64,000 bases of DNA from Limnoperna fortunei (lineage: Eukaryota; Mollusca; Bivalvia; Mytilida; Modiolidae). The stretch spans positions 42,795,342 through 42,859,341 of the forward strand of contig OX104124.1 in assembly GCA_944474755.1 (NCBI GenBank), written 5' to 3'. Shown one piece after another: positions 22,772 through 34,330 of this stretch; the first letter of the stretch is position 1, and each line of letters opens with the position of its first letter. Below the pieces are notes generated by a model that was given only the letters and a program-made list of their open reading frames with translations, did not search any database and was not told the origin of the DNA. The position numbers were made by a program, and so were the translations under genes.

Positions 22772-23228
22772 CATTATCTAATTTATTATCTTTTTTGTTA
22801 TTTAAGTGTTCCTCCTTACACTTCTCACATGGTGATTTATTATTCTTTTAGTATTTAGATGTTCCTCACCATGTTTTTGGTACATGGTGATTTATTATCA
22901 TTTTAGGTATTTAGGTGTCCCTTACTATGTTTTATTGAACACGGTGATGTGGTGATATATTATCCCTGTGTATTAACATGTTCCTCTTTACATTTTTGCT
23001 GGATTTATTTCTGTTAAATTTTGGTAATAAAACTTGTTATTGTTGCCTAGGTCTTTGTGGTTAATTTGCTATTTCCTGTCATTCTACATGGGTATTATAG
23101 GGGCAGGGCAGCTTGCTGTTCAGGATCGGGTATAGGTCACAAAAAGGGCTATCTTCCATTTCTATGTTATAGAAGGTAATACAGTTTACTGTTCAGGAAT
23201 CTCACGTGTGCCAAGGTCTCTTACAGAT
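22772..23228. other. Unassigned sequence with a degenerate ~60-bp triplication
   Basis: Around 22800-22985 the words GTTCCTC..., TTACA..TT and CATGGTGATTTATTATC with TTTTAG recur three times at roughly 60-bp spacing (near 22835, 22886, 22943). This is a weak tandem repeat. The rest is unassigned. Confidence 0.45.
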
Positions 23229-24326
23229 AAATCATGGCAAGAATAATACTCATGGGCCCACGATGGTCTCTTTCAGATCATTCAGATACATCATGTGACA
23301 AAAACAATACCCATGTGCTGCCCATGGTCTCACTGACAAAAACAATACCAATATGCTGCCCATGGTCTCAAGTGACAAAAACAATATCCATGTGTTGCCC
23401 ATGGTCTCATGTGACGAAAACAATATCCATGTGCTGCCCATGGTCTCAAGTGACAAAAACAATACCCATGTGCTGCCCATAGTCTCACCTGACAAAAACA
23501 ATACCCATGTGCTGCCCATGGTCTCAAGTGACAAAAACAATATCCATGTGCTGCCCATGGTCTCAAGTGACAAAAACAATACTGATGTGCTGCCCATGGT
23601 CTCAAGTGACAAAAACAATATCCATGTGCTTCCCATGGTCTCAAGTGACAAAAACAATATCCATGTGCTGCCCATGGTCTCAAGTGACAAAAACAATGCC
23701 CATGTGCTGCCCATGGTCTCATGTGACAAAAACAATACCCATGTGCTGCCCATGGTCTCACCTGACAAAAACAATACCCATGTGCTGCCCATGGCCTCAT
23801 GTGAAAAAAACAATACCCATGTGATGCCCATGGTCTCACATGACAAAAACAATACCCATGTGCTGCCCATGGTCTCAAATGACAAAAACAATACCCATGT
23901 GCTGCCCATGGTCTCACCTGACAAAAACAATATCCATGTGCTGCCCACCTGACAAAACAATACCCATGTGCTGCCCATGGTCTCATGTCACAAAAACAAT
24001 ACCCATGTGCTGCCCACCTGACAAAAACAATACCCATGTGCTGCCCATGGCCTCATATGACAAAAACAATACCCATGTGCTGCCCATGGCCTCATGTGAC
24101 AAAAACAATACCCATGTGCTGCCCATGGTTTCATGTGACAAAAACAATACCCATGTGCTGCTCATGGTCTCACATGACAAAAACATTACCCATGTGCTGC
24201 CCATGGTCTCAAGTGACAAAAACAATATCCATGTGCTGCCAATGGTCTTACCTGACAAAAACAATATCCATGTGCTGTCCATGTGACAAAAACAATACCT
24301 ATGTGCTGCCCATGGTCTTAATGAGT
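23229..24326. repeat. 39-bp tandem array (~27 copies)
   Basis: The unit reads CAATACCCATGTGCTGCCCA, TGGTCTCAAGTGAC, AAAAA. Typical copies begin near 23292; 23229-23291 holds decayed ones. Two copies near 23945 and 24015 lack the ATGGTCT segment. As 39 = 3 x 13 and the unit lacks stops in several frames, long open frames (up to 242 codons) appear on both strands at once. This is a property of the repeat, not evidence of a protein. The slot CANNTG after TCT varies between units (CAAGTG, CATGTG, CACCTG, CACATG, CAAATG). Confidence 0.96.
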
Positions 24327-24341
24327 AATGTCTTGTGACAG

Positions 24342-24613
24342 AAACACGACTCAAGGGGCCTCGGAGGATGTGTTGGTAAGTTAATTCGTCTATTTACTAT
24401 TTATAATATGGCTCTCAACACTGAGATTGGGGCTTTGAGTCTCACTGCAGGCAGGATGCACTTGACCCCAATCGTAAATGACATGACATGGATTGATGTA
24501 GGGGGTTTTCTCCAGGTACTCTGGCTTCCTCCCCATAAAAACTGTTTGCCATTATATAGTGTTGAAAGTGGTGTTATACAGCATTCAAACAAGCAAACAA
24601 AGATACGACTCGA
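24342..24613 (+). mobile_element. tRNA-derived SINE with degenerate TSD, abutting the 39-bp array
   Basis: The element is 24355-24600: GGGGCCTCGGAGGATGTG head (box A decayed), GGGGCTTTGAGTCTCACTGC (box B region), CAGGATGCACTTGACCCCAA, GGGGGTTTTCTCCAGGTACT, CTGGCTTCCTCCCC, tail TTCAAACAAGCAAACAAA. AAACACGACTCAA (24342-24354) and AGATACGACTCGA (24601-24613) look like target-site duplication arms. The insertion is beside the end of the 39-bp array. Confidence 0.87.
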
Positions 24614-25610
24614 AAGATTAAATTTCGTCTTCGCATATATATTTAATAACATGTAACGTATTATGCAAAGCCTTCATGAATTGAAGACTCTTTCATATTA
24701 AAAAATATGAATTAAAATTTATGATCTTTTATAAAAGAGGATTTAATATAGAGATCATAGAGAACGTAAGTTTCTTTATTGGTCTGCACATCTATCAAGT
24801 CTTTTGAAGTATATTTAATCCTAAGCTGATTTGGAGCTTGCTTTTATTTTCACCATTTATTGATGTCTTTTTGCACATGGTAAATTGACATTGTTATAAT
24901 GTATGCAGTAAACTTTGTGATATGTATTTGTTCACACTTGACAATCAGCTCTATGTTTAGAACACTGCTTTCAATGAAAATAATTGTGTTGCATAGAGGC
25001 GTGCATATTAAGTTTCAACAGTGGTTCAACAAATGTATTGAAATGAAATAGACGTAAACCTACTTGTCCTTGAAATATGTATGATGTGTGTAGGACTTGA
25101 TCGATTACTTGGAAATTTACATACTACCAATTTATTGACCTTGAAATTTAATCAGTAAATAAAGAAATACACGTAACAGCCTGGTTTTTTTTCTTTCTTG
25201 CTCACAACATGTGCTGTCGGTGACGTCTTTATTCATAAGTTGTACCAGTGACGTCTTTTTCAGAAGGATATTTGAATTCTGTGTCAAATAAATTTTTCAT
25301 TCTGATGTTATAAAGGACTAACATTAACAGGTTAATGAACTACTACCATTAAACTCAAAGGTTGTATTTACCTGACACAGTCATAAACATAGCTGATAAT
25401 ACATTCCATTATGTTGTTATCTGTGACAAAATGTTGTCCTATAAGGTTGAACATTTTAGTTGTGTATTGGTGGTGTTTTTTCCAAGGTTTCTACAAGTAC
25501 TGTGGCTTCATAAAACAGTTTTTTTTAAGCAACAAAGTCTATGTGTAGGTAGCCCTAGTACAACTGGTTAGCACATGGCTTTACATAGATAATACAATAG
25601 ACTAATGTGA
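24614..25610. other. Unassigned AT-rich sequence
   Basis: Nothing supported. GTGACGTCTTT occurs at about 25219 and 25249, 30 bp apart, as CRE-half-like words. CCAAGGTTTCTACAAGTACT + GTGGCTTC (25481-25508) may be a stray SINE body fragment. Confidence 0.4.
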
Positions 25611-25613
25611 TGG

Positions 25614-26045
25614 GGGCCTCAGTGGACGAGTGGTTAAGGTAGTTCGTCTACTACTGCTCACATGGTCTGTCAGTCTGTCTATACGGGTTTGAGTCTCACT
25701 GCACTAGACTAGAATTTTAATTGACAAGGATTGCCAGTTTTCCTACCAAAAGTCGGGGGTTTCTTCTGGTACTCGGACTTCCTTCCTAAATAAAAACTGG
25801 ACACCATGAAATAACTGAAAAAGTGCTGAAAGTGGTGTAAAACATCATCAGTCTGTCTATACGGGTTTGAGTCTCACTGCACTAGACTAGAATTTTAATT
25901 GACAAGGATTGCCAGTTTTCCTACCAAAAGTCGGGGGTTTCTTCTGGTACTCGGACTTCCTTCCTAAATAAAAACTGGACACCATGAAATAACTGAAAAA
26001 GTGCTGAAAGTGGTGTAAAACATCATTCAAACAAATAAACAAACA
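25614..26045 (+). mobile_element. tRNA-derived SINE with an internal 178-bp tandem duplication
   Basis: Head GGGGCCTCAGTGGACGAGTG + GTTAAGGTAGTTCG (box A GTGGACGAGTGG), then GGGTTTGAGTCTCACTGCAC. From box B to the TAAAACATCAT end the element is present twice: 25671-25848 and 25849-26026. By eye the two copies are identical. Only the second copy carries the tail TCAAACAAATAAACAAAC. TAGACTAATGTGATG upstream and TAGACAAATGTGTCAT downstream resemble an old target-site duplication. Confidence 0.9.
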
Positions 26046-26079
26046 TACAATTTATATAGATAGTAGACAAATGTGTCAT

Positions 26080-27205
26080 CTAGCCATTTTATTTGCTAAA
26101 TTTTCCCTTAAAGTAGTAATGATTTGTCTGCCAGGGAAAAAGTCAAATAATACTAAAAATATAATTGCTAGGATTATCCTATTCTTTTTCCCCATCTGCA
26201 GAAAAGGTCTTTAATCTGCAGGAAGCATGACATTCTCTTAATATGGCAGCCACTACTCCATTGTAAACTGAACACCCCTGAAATGAGGGGGAGTCCTCTA
26301 ACTAAAGGGTCTTGCTAAGCAGCTCCGTGATGTGGTTCTGGACCCATCCTAGTATGATCCTAGGATAATAGGAGATATCGATCAACCCCCTGTGATAGTG
26401 CTCTCATAAAATTTATTCTGAAGTGTTTTAGGCAACAATCTAGTTAAAAAAAATTGCTTACTAAGCTCGCAAACTTGCTCATTTATGAAATTCAGATATC
26501 AAAAAATCAAATTGTGTTACAAATTTTAATTTACAGAGAATTTTCTCATAATCTTATTGCTTGACCTTAGAACACCAAGAAAATTTTGGAATAGTTTTAG
26601 GAAATCAAGCCATCTGTTGTATTTTCAAGGCCATTGTGTAATGTGTATGTGTGTATTAAGTTCCTTTATCAGTTGTCTGTGGTTAGCCATGCAGTGTGTT
26701 ATTGTCATAGTCTAAAGATCTTTTCATGTGATCCAGTGAAAATACAATATTTTGTTTGTGTAATGTGTCAGTTGTAAAAATAGTATTGTGTTGTATAGCT
26801 TGACAGCTGTTGTGGGCATTGACTGTCAAATAATTAATTATTATAGGTTTCATGGATCAATAAACCAAGGAGTTTCACACCTCTTACAAAATGTCCATTT
26901 CTATTGACATGAACCTGATCAAGAATATCGAAAAATACATGTATTTTTATACATTTGTAAATTTGCAGTTGACATTCTACTTGGATTGTACCAAAAAGAA
27001 GTACTGTCACAGTTGTAACTATTATGACGCTTACGAGTGTCTTAGAAAAAATACCAACTCCCAATGATTTACATAACTAATGTTTCACAAACCCAGTGAT
27101 ACATGTAAACAATGTTAACATTTTTTTTAGAGGAAAGCATAGGAAATATGGAAAATACTTCTAATACATTCTAATAGCAACACCAAAAGTCAATACATGT
27201 ACTTA
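26080..27205. other. Unassigned sequence
   Basis: A more complex stretch at 26200-26420 (TCCTAGTATGATCCTAGGAT, AACACCCCTGAAATGAGGGG) has short inverted words but no assignable identity. The 76-codon minus frame at 26834-27064 starts MGVGIFSKTLVSVIIVTTVT, a hydrophobic stretch. I do not consider it sufficient for a gene. Confidence 0.45.
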
Positions 27206-27605
27206 ACAATACACATGCACAGTCATGTATAGAACTAACTACTTCCTCTACGATTCTGATACATGTACCAAACAATGCACATGCACAGTCATGTATAGAA
27301 CTAACTACTTCCCCTACGATTCTGATACATGTACCAAACAATTCACATACCTGGCAATTTATATTAGTTACACATATTCAACGATTCTTTTAACTAAATT
27401 AATACACCTACGATAAAAAGAATCAACAATTCTTGTAACTGACGATTTTATAATCAACGATACACCTACCTATTTATACCTGTACCTGTACCAAACAATA
27501 CTACACCTACCTATTTATACCTGTACCTGTACCAAACAATACACATACATGTACCCAACGATTCTTATAACTGAGGATTAATATACCCACTTATACACTT
27601 ACCCA
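27205..27605. repeat. Composite local repeats: ~66-bp pair and ~42-bp pair
   Basis: CACATGCACAGTCATGTATA, GAACTAACTACTTCC, CTACGATTCTGATACATGTA, CCAAACAA occurs at about 27212 and 27278. Further on, CACCTACCTATTTATACC, TGTACCTGTACCAAACAATA occurs twice (27461-27545). Both share the CATGTACCAAACAAT module, and a further relative (ACATGTACCCAACGATTCTT) follows at 27547. These are nested small duplications built from one module. Confidence 0.75.
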
Positions 27606-27639
27606 TTGATACATGTACTCCAGCTTCAAATCCCCACTT

Positions 27640-27905
27640 GGGGGCCTCGATGACTGAGTGGTTAAAGTAGTTCGTCTACTAGTGATCAGGTGGTCTGTCA
27701 ACACTGAGGCTGCTTGTTCAAGTCTCACTGCTAGCAGGGTGTTCTTGACTCCAATCTTAATTGACAAGGATTGCCAGTTTTCCTACCACATATCTAGGGT
27801 TTTCTCCAGGTGCTCTGGCTTCCTCTCCCATTAAAAATTCGTCGCAATGATATAGCTATAAAATAGCTGAAAAACCCCCTGAAAAAAACCAGGACACCAT
27901 AGTTT
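27640..27905 (+). mobile_element. Full-length tRNA-derived SINE
   Basis: GGGGCCTCGATGACTGAGTG + GTTAAAGTAGTTCG (box A TGACTGAGTGG), TTGTTCAAGTCTCACTGC (box B), CAGGGTGTTCTTGACTCCAA, TTGACAAGGATTGCCAGTTT, GGGTTTTCTCCAGGTGCTCT, GATATAGCTATAAAATAGC. The 3' end is rearranged: a second CTGAAAAAAACCAGGACACC follows, so part of the ACTGGACACCATGATATAGC region is duplicated. Confidence 0.88.
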
Positions 27906-30437
27906 ATTAATAGTGGCAGAAAAGCCAACTTAAAACAACAAATCTGTGTGCAGGACTTAATTTTTTAAATGTATGATGCTGAACCAATGAGATTTAATCA
28001 ATTTTGTCTGGATGCCTTTTGAAACAAAAAACGAAATAAGATATAAGTTAGCTATGGCAGAGACATTGTTCTGGTGATTCAAGTCAATAAGTTACAGAAG
28101 GAAAACTCATTTCTCTTTGATAGCAATTTGCTGTCTAGTATTTCGTAAGGATAGAATTTGATTAAATGGTTTGATAATGATTTTCCATGCGATGTTTATT
28201 TCTGCCTCACTCATAAGTCCTTGATATTTTCTTTGAGAAAATCAATACAACATGTAACCTCCATGTGAACACTTGTTGATGTTGTTTTCCTCTTAGATCA
28301 AAAGTTGTTGCTTTTTTCGTATGGAGCAGTGAGAAAATGATTAGAAATACTATAGCTTGTAATGAAATGTACGTTTTATCTTAGCTTTTGTGTTGTAATG
28401 TGTTTTTGGGGGAAGAACATTTCTTGATTTGCTTGCAGTCTGATGTGTAACCAATGTTTTATTTAAATATTTTTTATTGTATTTTTTATATTGGAGGGAT
28501 AATATTAGGTTTTTGCTTCAGCAATGTTTTAGTTTTTTGGTTCTGCGATTTTGTGGGAGATTATCATAATAATGTTAATGTTTATTTACTGTTATTATTT
28601 CAGTTCATTGTATAATGACATTTCTGCTTGTATGAGACTTTTTTTTTTATATGTAGAATTAATTATAAATACACCTCATATAAAAATGCCAGCTTTTGAT
28701 TGGTCAACAGACAGTGTATTTTTCTAACATTTCCTGATTTCTACCACTGGGAGGGAAATTTGTGAAAAATACCCCTCCCAGACGTAACATATCTGTTTTA
28801 AATACTATGTTTTAATTAAATTAAAATGGTGAAATCTAATTATTCTGATTTTAACAAATATTAATGTTCTGTTGAATCCTGTCTAAGTATTGTTTTTTGG
28901 TTGTGTAATTTGTTTTCGCATGCATTTTAAAAACAATTTTGTAATATTTAAATAATCTGGTTTCCAAATATGGAATTAACACGTTGATTACTTGGAACAA
29001 CAAAGGGACTGAATCCAGTGGTTAAATGTTGAATACTACAGACTGCAGTAGACCTAAACATGAATTGTTAAGATGTGTCAGTCGATGCACTCGTTGAGAA
29101 TAGACTTGTACATGTCAATAGTTCTCTGTTAGAGCAACCAAACTTAATATTCATGAAACCAGCAGGTTTTTGAAGTTCGATCATTTTTTAGTCATTTCAT
29201 TACAATGGTAAATAGATTTCAATACCAATTTAAAAAAACGTCAGTCAATAGTACTCTCTAGCAAAACTGTCAGGTTGAAAAATTTAATTGGTAATTATAT
29301 TAGACCACTTGAAGATGTAGAGTATTGAATTGAATATGCCAAACAGGAAATCGTTAAAAAATTAACTTTTCAACTGTGAATAATGATCAGAGGAGATTTT
29401 ACTTATAAAAGATTTCTGAAAACTCTTGAGAAAAATAACCATAGAATTTATCTGGTTGGATTTTCTTGGCACTTTGATTTAATTACTGTCATGCTTGGGG
29501 AAATTGAGTGCATTTAATGGAGGTTGTTAAGTAGCCTAGAAGATGGTATACATACCTATATTGGGGAGAACTCAGTACTCTTACACTGCAGTAACATAGA
29601 TGTAAATGAGTGTATTGGATGACACTTAGATTTCATTGCATGAAGATATCAAGTTTTGAATGTAGGTAAAGTAATTTCAGAGCACTTGTACAATATCAAC
29701 AACAACAAAAATTGTCGACCCAAAAATGTATTTGACTCTTTACTGTAGGAGGAAAAAGTATTGTGGTACATTTTGCACAGTTAAAAGGGTCTAATATTTG
29801 TCTTCTTCCAGGATATGGATGTCAGCATTCCTTTCCTTCAATATGTGTTTTGTTTTTATGAGATACAGAACTTGACCTTTTCCCTTTGCTCTCATTTTGT
29901 TGGTATTGTTCTCTGCTTCTGTGTTGTGGTCAATTCAAGCTACTTTTTTACCATTTTTTCTATCTGTATTATATCTACTAGACCTTAAACGGTACCAGTA
30001 GTATAAATGGTTGCAGCTAGGAGTATTTGGTCATTAATATTCTTTCATGTTTTACAAAAGGATTTTTAAAAATGAGCTTGAAGGTAGTGACATGGTCCTC
30101 AGTTTAAGGGCATGTATATGTACACTATTTTAAGGAGAAACCTGACCCCATAGATGCTATCAATGTTTCCGGCATTATATAATTACTAATGTTAAAGATG
30201 AAGTACTTAGTAGATGGTTTGTAGTCAAAATTATAACTTCCATTATAATTAGTAATTTTTGTAGGTAAAACATTCTGAGCTTTAAAAGATGTCCAATCAA
30301 GGGCATTAGTTTGTTGGTGTAGGACATTAAAAAACCATGTCAAATGAAGCTTTATAAAACTAGGAAAAAGAAAAAATGCTGTAATTACAATGTTTCAACC
30401 ATGGACGGTACTATATAATTGTCGGGTGAATGTAGCT
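27906..30437. other. Unassigned AT-rich sequence
   Basis: About 2.5 kb without a supported gene or repeat. A 9-bp perfect inverted pair, CTGGGAGGG (28747-28755) and CCCTCCCAG (28773-28781), could form a hairpin with a 17-base loop. No T-run follows that would make it a terminator. Confidence 0.5.
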
Positions 30438-31472
30438 GTATCCAACCATCCATTGTGGCAGTGTATGCACCCATCCATTGTGGCAGTGTATCCACCCATC
30501 CATTGTGACAGTGTATCCATCCACCCATCCATTGTGGCAGTGTATCCACCCATCCATTGCGGCATTGTATCCATCTATCCATTGTGGCAGTGTATCCACC
30601 CATCCATTATGTGGTAGTGTATCCACCCATCCATTGTGGCAATGTATCTACCCATCCATTGTGGCAGTGTATCCACCCGTCCATTGTGGCAGTGTATCCA
30701 CCCATCCATTGTGGTAGTGTATCCACCCATCCATTGTGGCAATGTATCCACCCATCCATTGTGGCAGTGTATTCACCCATCCATTGTGGTAATGTATCCA
30801 CCCATCCATTGTGGCAGTGTAGCCACCCATCCATTGTGGCAGTGTATCCACCCATCCATTTTGGTAGTGTATGCACCCTTCCATTGTGGCAGTGTATCCA
30901 CCCATCCATTGTGGCAGTGTATCCACCCATCCATTGTGGCAGTGTAGCCACCCATCCATTGTGGTAATGTATCCACCCATCCATTGTGGCAGTGTATCCA
31001 CCCATCCATTTTGGTAGTGTATGCACCCTTCCATTGTGGCAGTGTATCCACCCATCCATTGTGGCAGTGTATGCACCCATCCTTTATGGCAGTGTATGCA
31101 CCCATCCTTTGTGGCAGTGTATCCACCCATCCATTGTGGTAATGTATCCACCCATCCATTGTGGCACTCTATCCACCCATCCATTGTGGCAGTGTATCCA
31201 CCCATCCATTGTGGCAATGTATCCACCCATCCATTGTGGCAGTGTATGCACCCATCCATTTTGGTAGTGTATGCACCCATCCATTGTGGCAGTGTATCCA
31301 CCCATCCATTGTGGCAGTGTATGCACCCATCCTTTATGGCAGTGTATGCACCCATCCATTGTGGCAGTGTATCCACCCATCCATTGTGGCAGTGTATCCA
31401 CCCATCCATTGTGGCAGTGTATGCACCCATCCATTGTGGCAGTGTATCCACCCATCCATTGTGGTAGTGGGG
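30438..31472. repeat. 25-bp tandem array (~41 copies) with block duplications
   Basis: Unit GTATCCACCCATCCATTGTG + GCAGT. Variant units recur at fixed distances: a TTTTGGTAGTGTATGCACCC pair is 150 bp apart (about 30858 and 31008) and again about 250 bp on. CCTTTATGGCAGTG occurs at 31081 and 31331, 250 bp apart. So blocks of 6 and 10 units were copied. Three units (75 bp) are 25 codons, so frames up to 267 codons run through the array in both strands; they are artefacts. Confidence 0.96.
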
Positions 31473-32490
31473 ACATGACAGACAACATTTCTAGCTATCC
31501 TACCTTTCTCACCTTTAGGAATTGACATGTATGCTTTTTCTGCTTTATTGCAAGAATTTCAGGTACTGTAATTCAAATAAGCATTTATGTCTTCTTATAC
31601 AAAAATGTGGCTTGTGTACCAGATTCTGAATTTGTATTTTTTAAATGATGTAGGGTTTGGATCCCAAAAGAACCCTGTCAAAGAGATTTTTCTCAGGCAA
31701 AACTAGCTGAAATGACATACCCTCATGTAAACAAAGCAAACCATTTTAGAAAATGTTTGTTCAGATATCCTGTCTCCTCAAAGATACATTAGTTGTTTTG
31801 TACACTTGGTTTGTTTTGGTTATTAGTGTGACCCTGGTCTTTTACCTTGGTTTGTTTTGGTTATTAGTGTGACCCTGGTCTTTTACACTTGGTTTATTTT
31901 GGTTATTAGTGTGACCATCTTTTAATGAAGTAGTAATAGTACACATTTGCTTAATGATTTGTTTATTCATCAGGGAATATTTCTCATTTAAATTCACTCC
32001 GGGATGTTCGTATCATCTCCATTATATATTAGTTTGAAATGAAGTTTACATATTACAATACTTTTCACACTTAGTAAATAATATTATAAATGATCAGTTT
32101 TCCATATGTCACTTAAAACGTCAATAGCATTGATGTAATGCACATATATAATGTCTAATTTCACTAATGCAACCAATCGAATCAAAGCGAATTAAGGTCA
32201 ATGTACGAGACTGGCCTACTGACACACTGCTGGTTGATTGCTGTTTGAAGCAACACGTCCTTTAGCGCTATTTTTAGTAACTTGACATGAATACATAAAA
32301 ACGTATCAATACTATAGGAACTATATTACATGGTAGTGGTACTGTGACCTACATTATTATGACTAAATACCGATACATTAGATCCTTACTGTGAGTATTT
32401 TAGCATTCATGTATTTGTTTTGTTTTAAATGATATTTTAGTTAAAATAGGATTGTTAATTGGAAGATACGAAAAAACTATTGTTTTGGTG
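31473..32490. other. Unassigned sequence with a ~45-bp triplication
   Basis: At 31804-31920 CTTGGTTTGTTTTGGTTATT + AGTGTGACC(CTGGTCTTTTAC) occurs three times in a row. The remainder is unassigned; 32150-32300 is of higher complexity and could be single-copy. Confidence 0.6.
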
Positions 32491-32493
32491 ATG

Positions 32494-33294
32494 GAAAAGG
32501 GGGGGGGGGACAGGGGAGTTTTCTGTGGTGTGACACCTGGGAGTGGGAACAAGGGGTGGAGAGGTTTCTATGGTGTCATATCAAGGAGTGGGTGCACGGG
32601 GTGGGGAGGTTTCTGTGGTGTGACATTTAGGAGTGGGCACAGGGGGTGTGGAGGTTTCTGTGATGTGACATCTTGGAGTGGGCACAGGGGGTTGTGGAGG
32701 TTTCTGTGGTGTGACATCTTGGAGTGGGTACAGGGGGTGGGGAGGTTTCTGTGGTGTGACATCTAGGAGGTGGTAGAAGGGGTGGGGAGATTTCTGTGGT
32801 GTGACATCTAGGAGTGGGTTCAAGGGGTTGGGGAGGTTTCTGTGGTGTTACATCTAAGAGTGGGATTAGGGATCGGGAGGCCTCTGTGGTCCGACATCTA
32901 GGAGTTGGTACAGGGGGTGGGGAGGTTTCTGTGATGTTACATCTAGGAGTGGGTGCAGGGGGGTGGGGAGGTTTCTGTGGTGTTACATCTAGGAGTGGGT
33001 ACAGGGGGTAGGGAGGTTTCTGTGGTGTGACATCTAGGAGTGGGTACAGGGTGTGGGGAGGTTTCTGTGGTGTCACATCTAGGAGTGGGTACTGGGGGTG
33101 GGGAGGTTTCTGTAATGTGACATCTAGGAGTGGTACAGGGGGTAGGGAGGTTTCTGTGGTGTCACATCTAGGAGTGGGTACAAGGGGTGGGGAGGTTTCT
33201 GTGGTGTCACATCTAGGAGTGGGTACAGGGGGTGGGGAGGTTTCTGTGGTGTTACATCTAGGAGTGGATACAGGGGGTGGGGAGATTTCTGTAG
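32494..33294. repeat. 45-bp G-rich tandem array (~17 copies)
   Basis: Unit TTTCTGTGGTGTGACATCTA, GGAGTGGGTACAGGGGG, TGGGGAGG. Every unit has at least three closely spaced G-runs (GGG, GGGGG, GGGG) on the plus strand. 45 = 3 x 15 codons, so proline/threonine-rich frames appear on the minus strand (up to 149 codons) and glycine-rich ones on the plus strand. These are not considered genes. A G12 run precedes the array (32499-32509 region) and another follows at 33407-33427. Confidence 0.95.
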
Positions 33295-33429
33295 TTACAG
33301 TTATTAATGTTCATAAATATGTTTAATTTTTAAAAGTACGAAAGCAAGTTGATCATGTTCAGATATTTAAGAAAAACTTATTGGATCCAGGACAGTGGTG
33401 AAAAATGGGGGGGGGGGGTGGGTGGGGAC

Positions 33430-34085
33430 AAAATGCAGACATGTAATATAATTAATAAGACAGTATTTCAGTGTTTTTAATCATTTAACCAATTAATTTG
33501 TTTCAAAAGGCAGTGGACAACTTGATTTGGTGCTGTTTAATTTATTTTCACTTTTTGTGTAAATGAAAAGGGAGACAACTGATTGTGTGCTTGTATTATC
33601 ATGCAGCCAAGGGAGCTACATTATACTGAGAAATATATGTTGATAAGCTCCCTCGTAATCAATGTTTTATGGTAAAACTGAAAACATTCAATATCTGGAG
33701 ATAACAACTTACTGGTGTTATTCAACTGCATGCCCTCATGCTAGGATTTTTCCACAGCTGTAAAAACATGTGCACTTCCCTTCAATCATCATTTGACATC
33801 CAATCAGTATAGCTGTTACATTAGAATATTATGTTTTCAGCTGTCGTTTATCATGTTAAACCTGATTGTTGTCAATAATCATATTTACCTAATATGTATA
33901 TAAAGTGACAATATGGAATGATGTCTGTTATCATTCCATGGTATTTTATGGGTTGTCTGTCCCTTCATCCGTCACTTACGCTTTCTCTTATGATCAACTC
34001 CTTATGCTAGATCCAGCGATCTGGTATTAAGATTTAATAGACCTGTCACTGCTGTAAGGTTTGTTGTACTGATGTTGATTTCATC
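33430..34085. other. Unassigned sequence, possible dispersed-element fragment
   Basis: 33950-34075 contains GGGTTGTCTGTCCCTTCATC, CGTCACTTACG and ATCAACTCCTTATGCTAGAT. In style it resembles the CTTATCCACAACT family at 17285 and 55075, but the match is too weak to assign. Confidence 0.4.
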
Positions 34086-34330
34086 CCTTCCTAAGTTCTA
34101 TGGTCGTCACGATGACTTAACCTTCCTAAGTTCTATGGTCGTCACGATGACTTAACCTTCCTAAGTTCTATGGTCGTCACGATGACTTAACCTTCCTAAG
34201 TTCTATGGTCGTCACGATGACTTAACCTTCCTAAGTTCTATGGTCGTCACGATGACTTAACCTTCCTAAGTTCTATGGTCGTCACGATGACTTAACCTTC
34301 CTAAGTTCTATGGTCGTCACGATGACTTAA
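34086..34330. repeat. Seven identical copies of a 35-bp unit
   Basis: CCTTCCTAAGTTCTATGGTC + GTCACGATGACTTAA repeated seven times with no difference that I can see (7 x 35 = 245 bp). Perfect identity marks this as the youngest minisatellite in the window, or one kept uniform by frequent copy-number change. The unit contains TTAA and a GTCGTCACGATGAC near-palindrome. Confidence 0.97.

Noticed and set aside
23250..24354. Long open frames (up to 242 codons) on both strands
   Set aside because: They lie wholly in a 39-bp array; 39 is a multiple of three and the unit lacks stops in several frames, so frames open on both strands simultaneously. There is no start context, no flanking exon and no known domain.
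26834..27064. Minus-strand frame with a hydrophobic N-terminus resembling a signal anchor
   Set aside because: Short, with no downstream domain and no gene context; hydrophobic stretches are common in translated AT-rich DNA.
28747..28781. Rho-independent-type terminator hairpin
   Set aside because: The stem lacks a following T-run, and such terminators do not apply in this eukaryotic setting.
30385..31528. Frames up to 267 codons (Trp/His/Gly-rich or His/Pro/Ser-rich)
   Set aside because: Produced by the 25-bp array, where three units equal 25 codons. All frames on both strands show the same effect.
32452..33326. Proline-rich minus and glycine-rich plus frames up to 149 codons
   Set aside because: A consequence of the 45-bp (15-codon) unit; no real protein features.
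34086..34330. CRISPR-like repeat array
   Set aside because: Units are contiguous with no unique spacers, and the sequence is from an animal genome; the same applies to all other arrays here.
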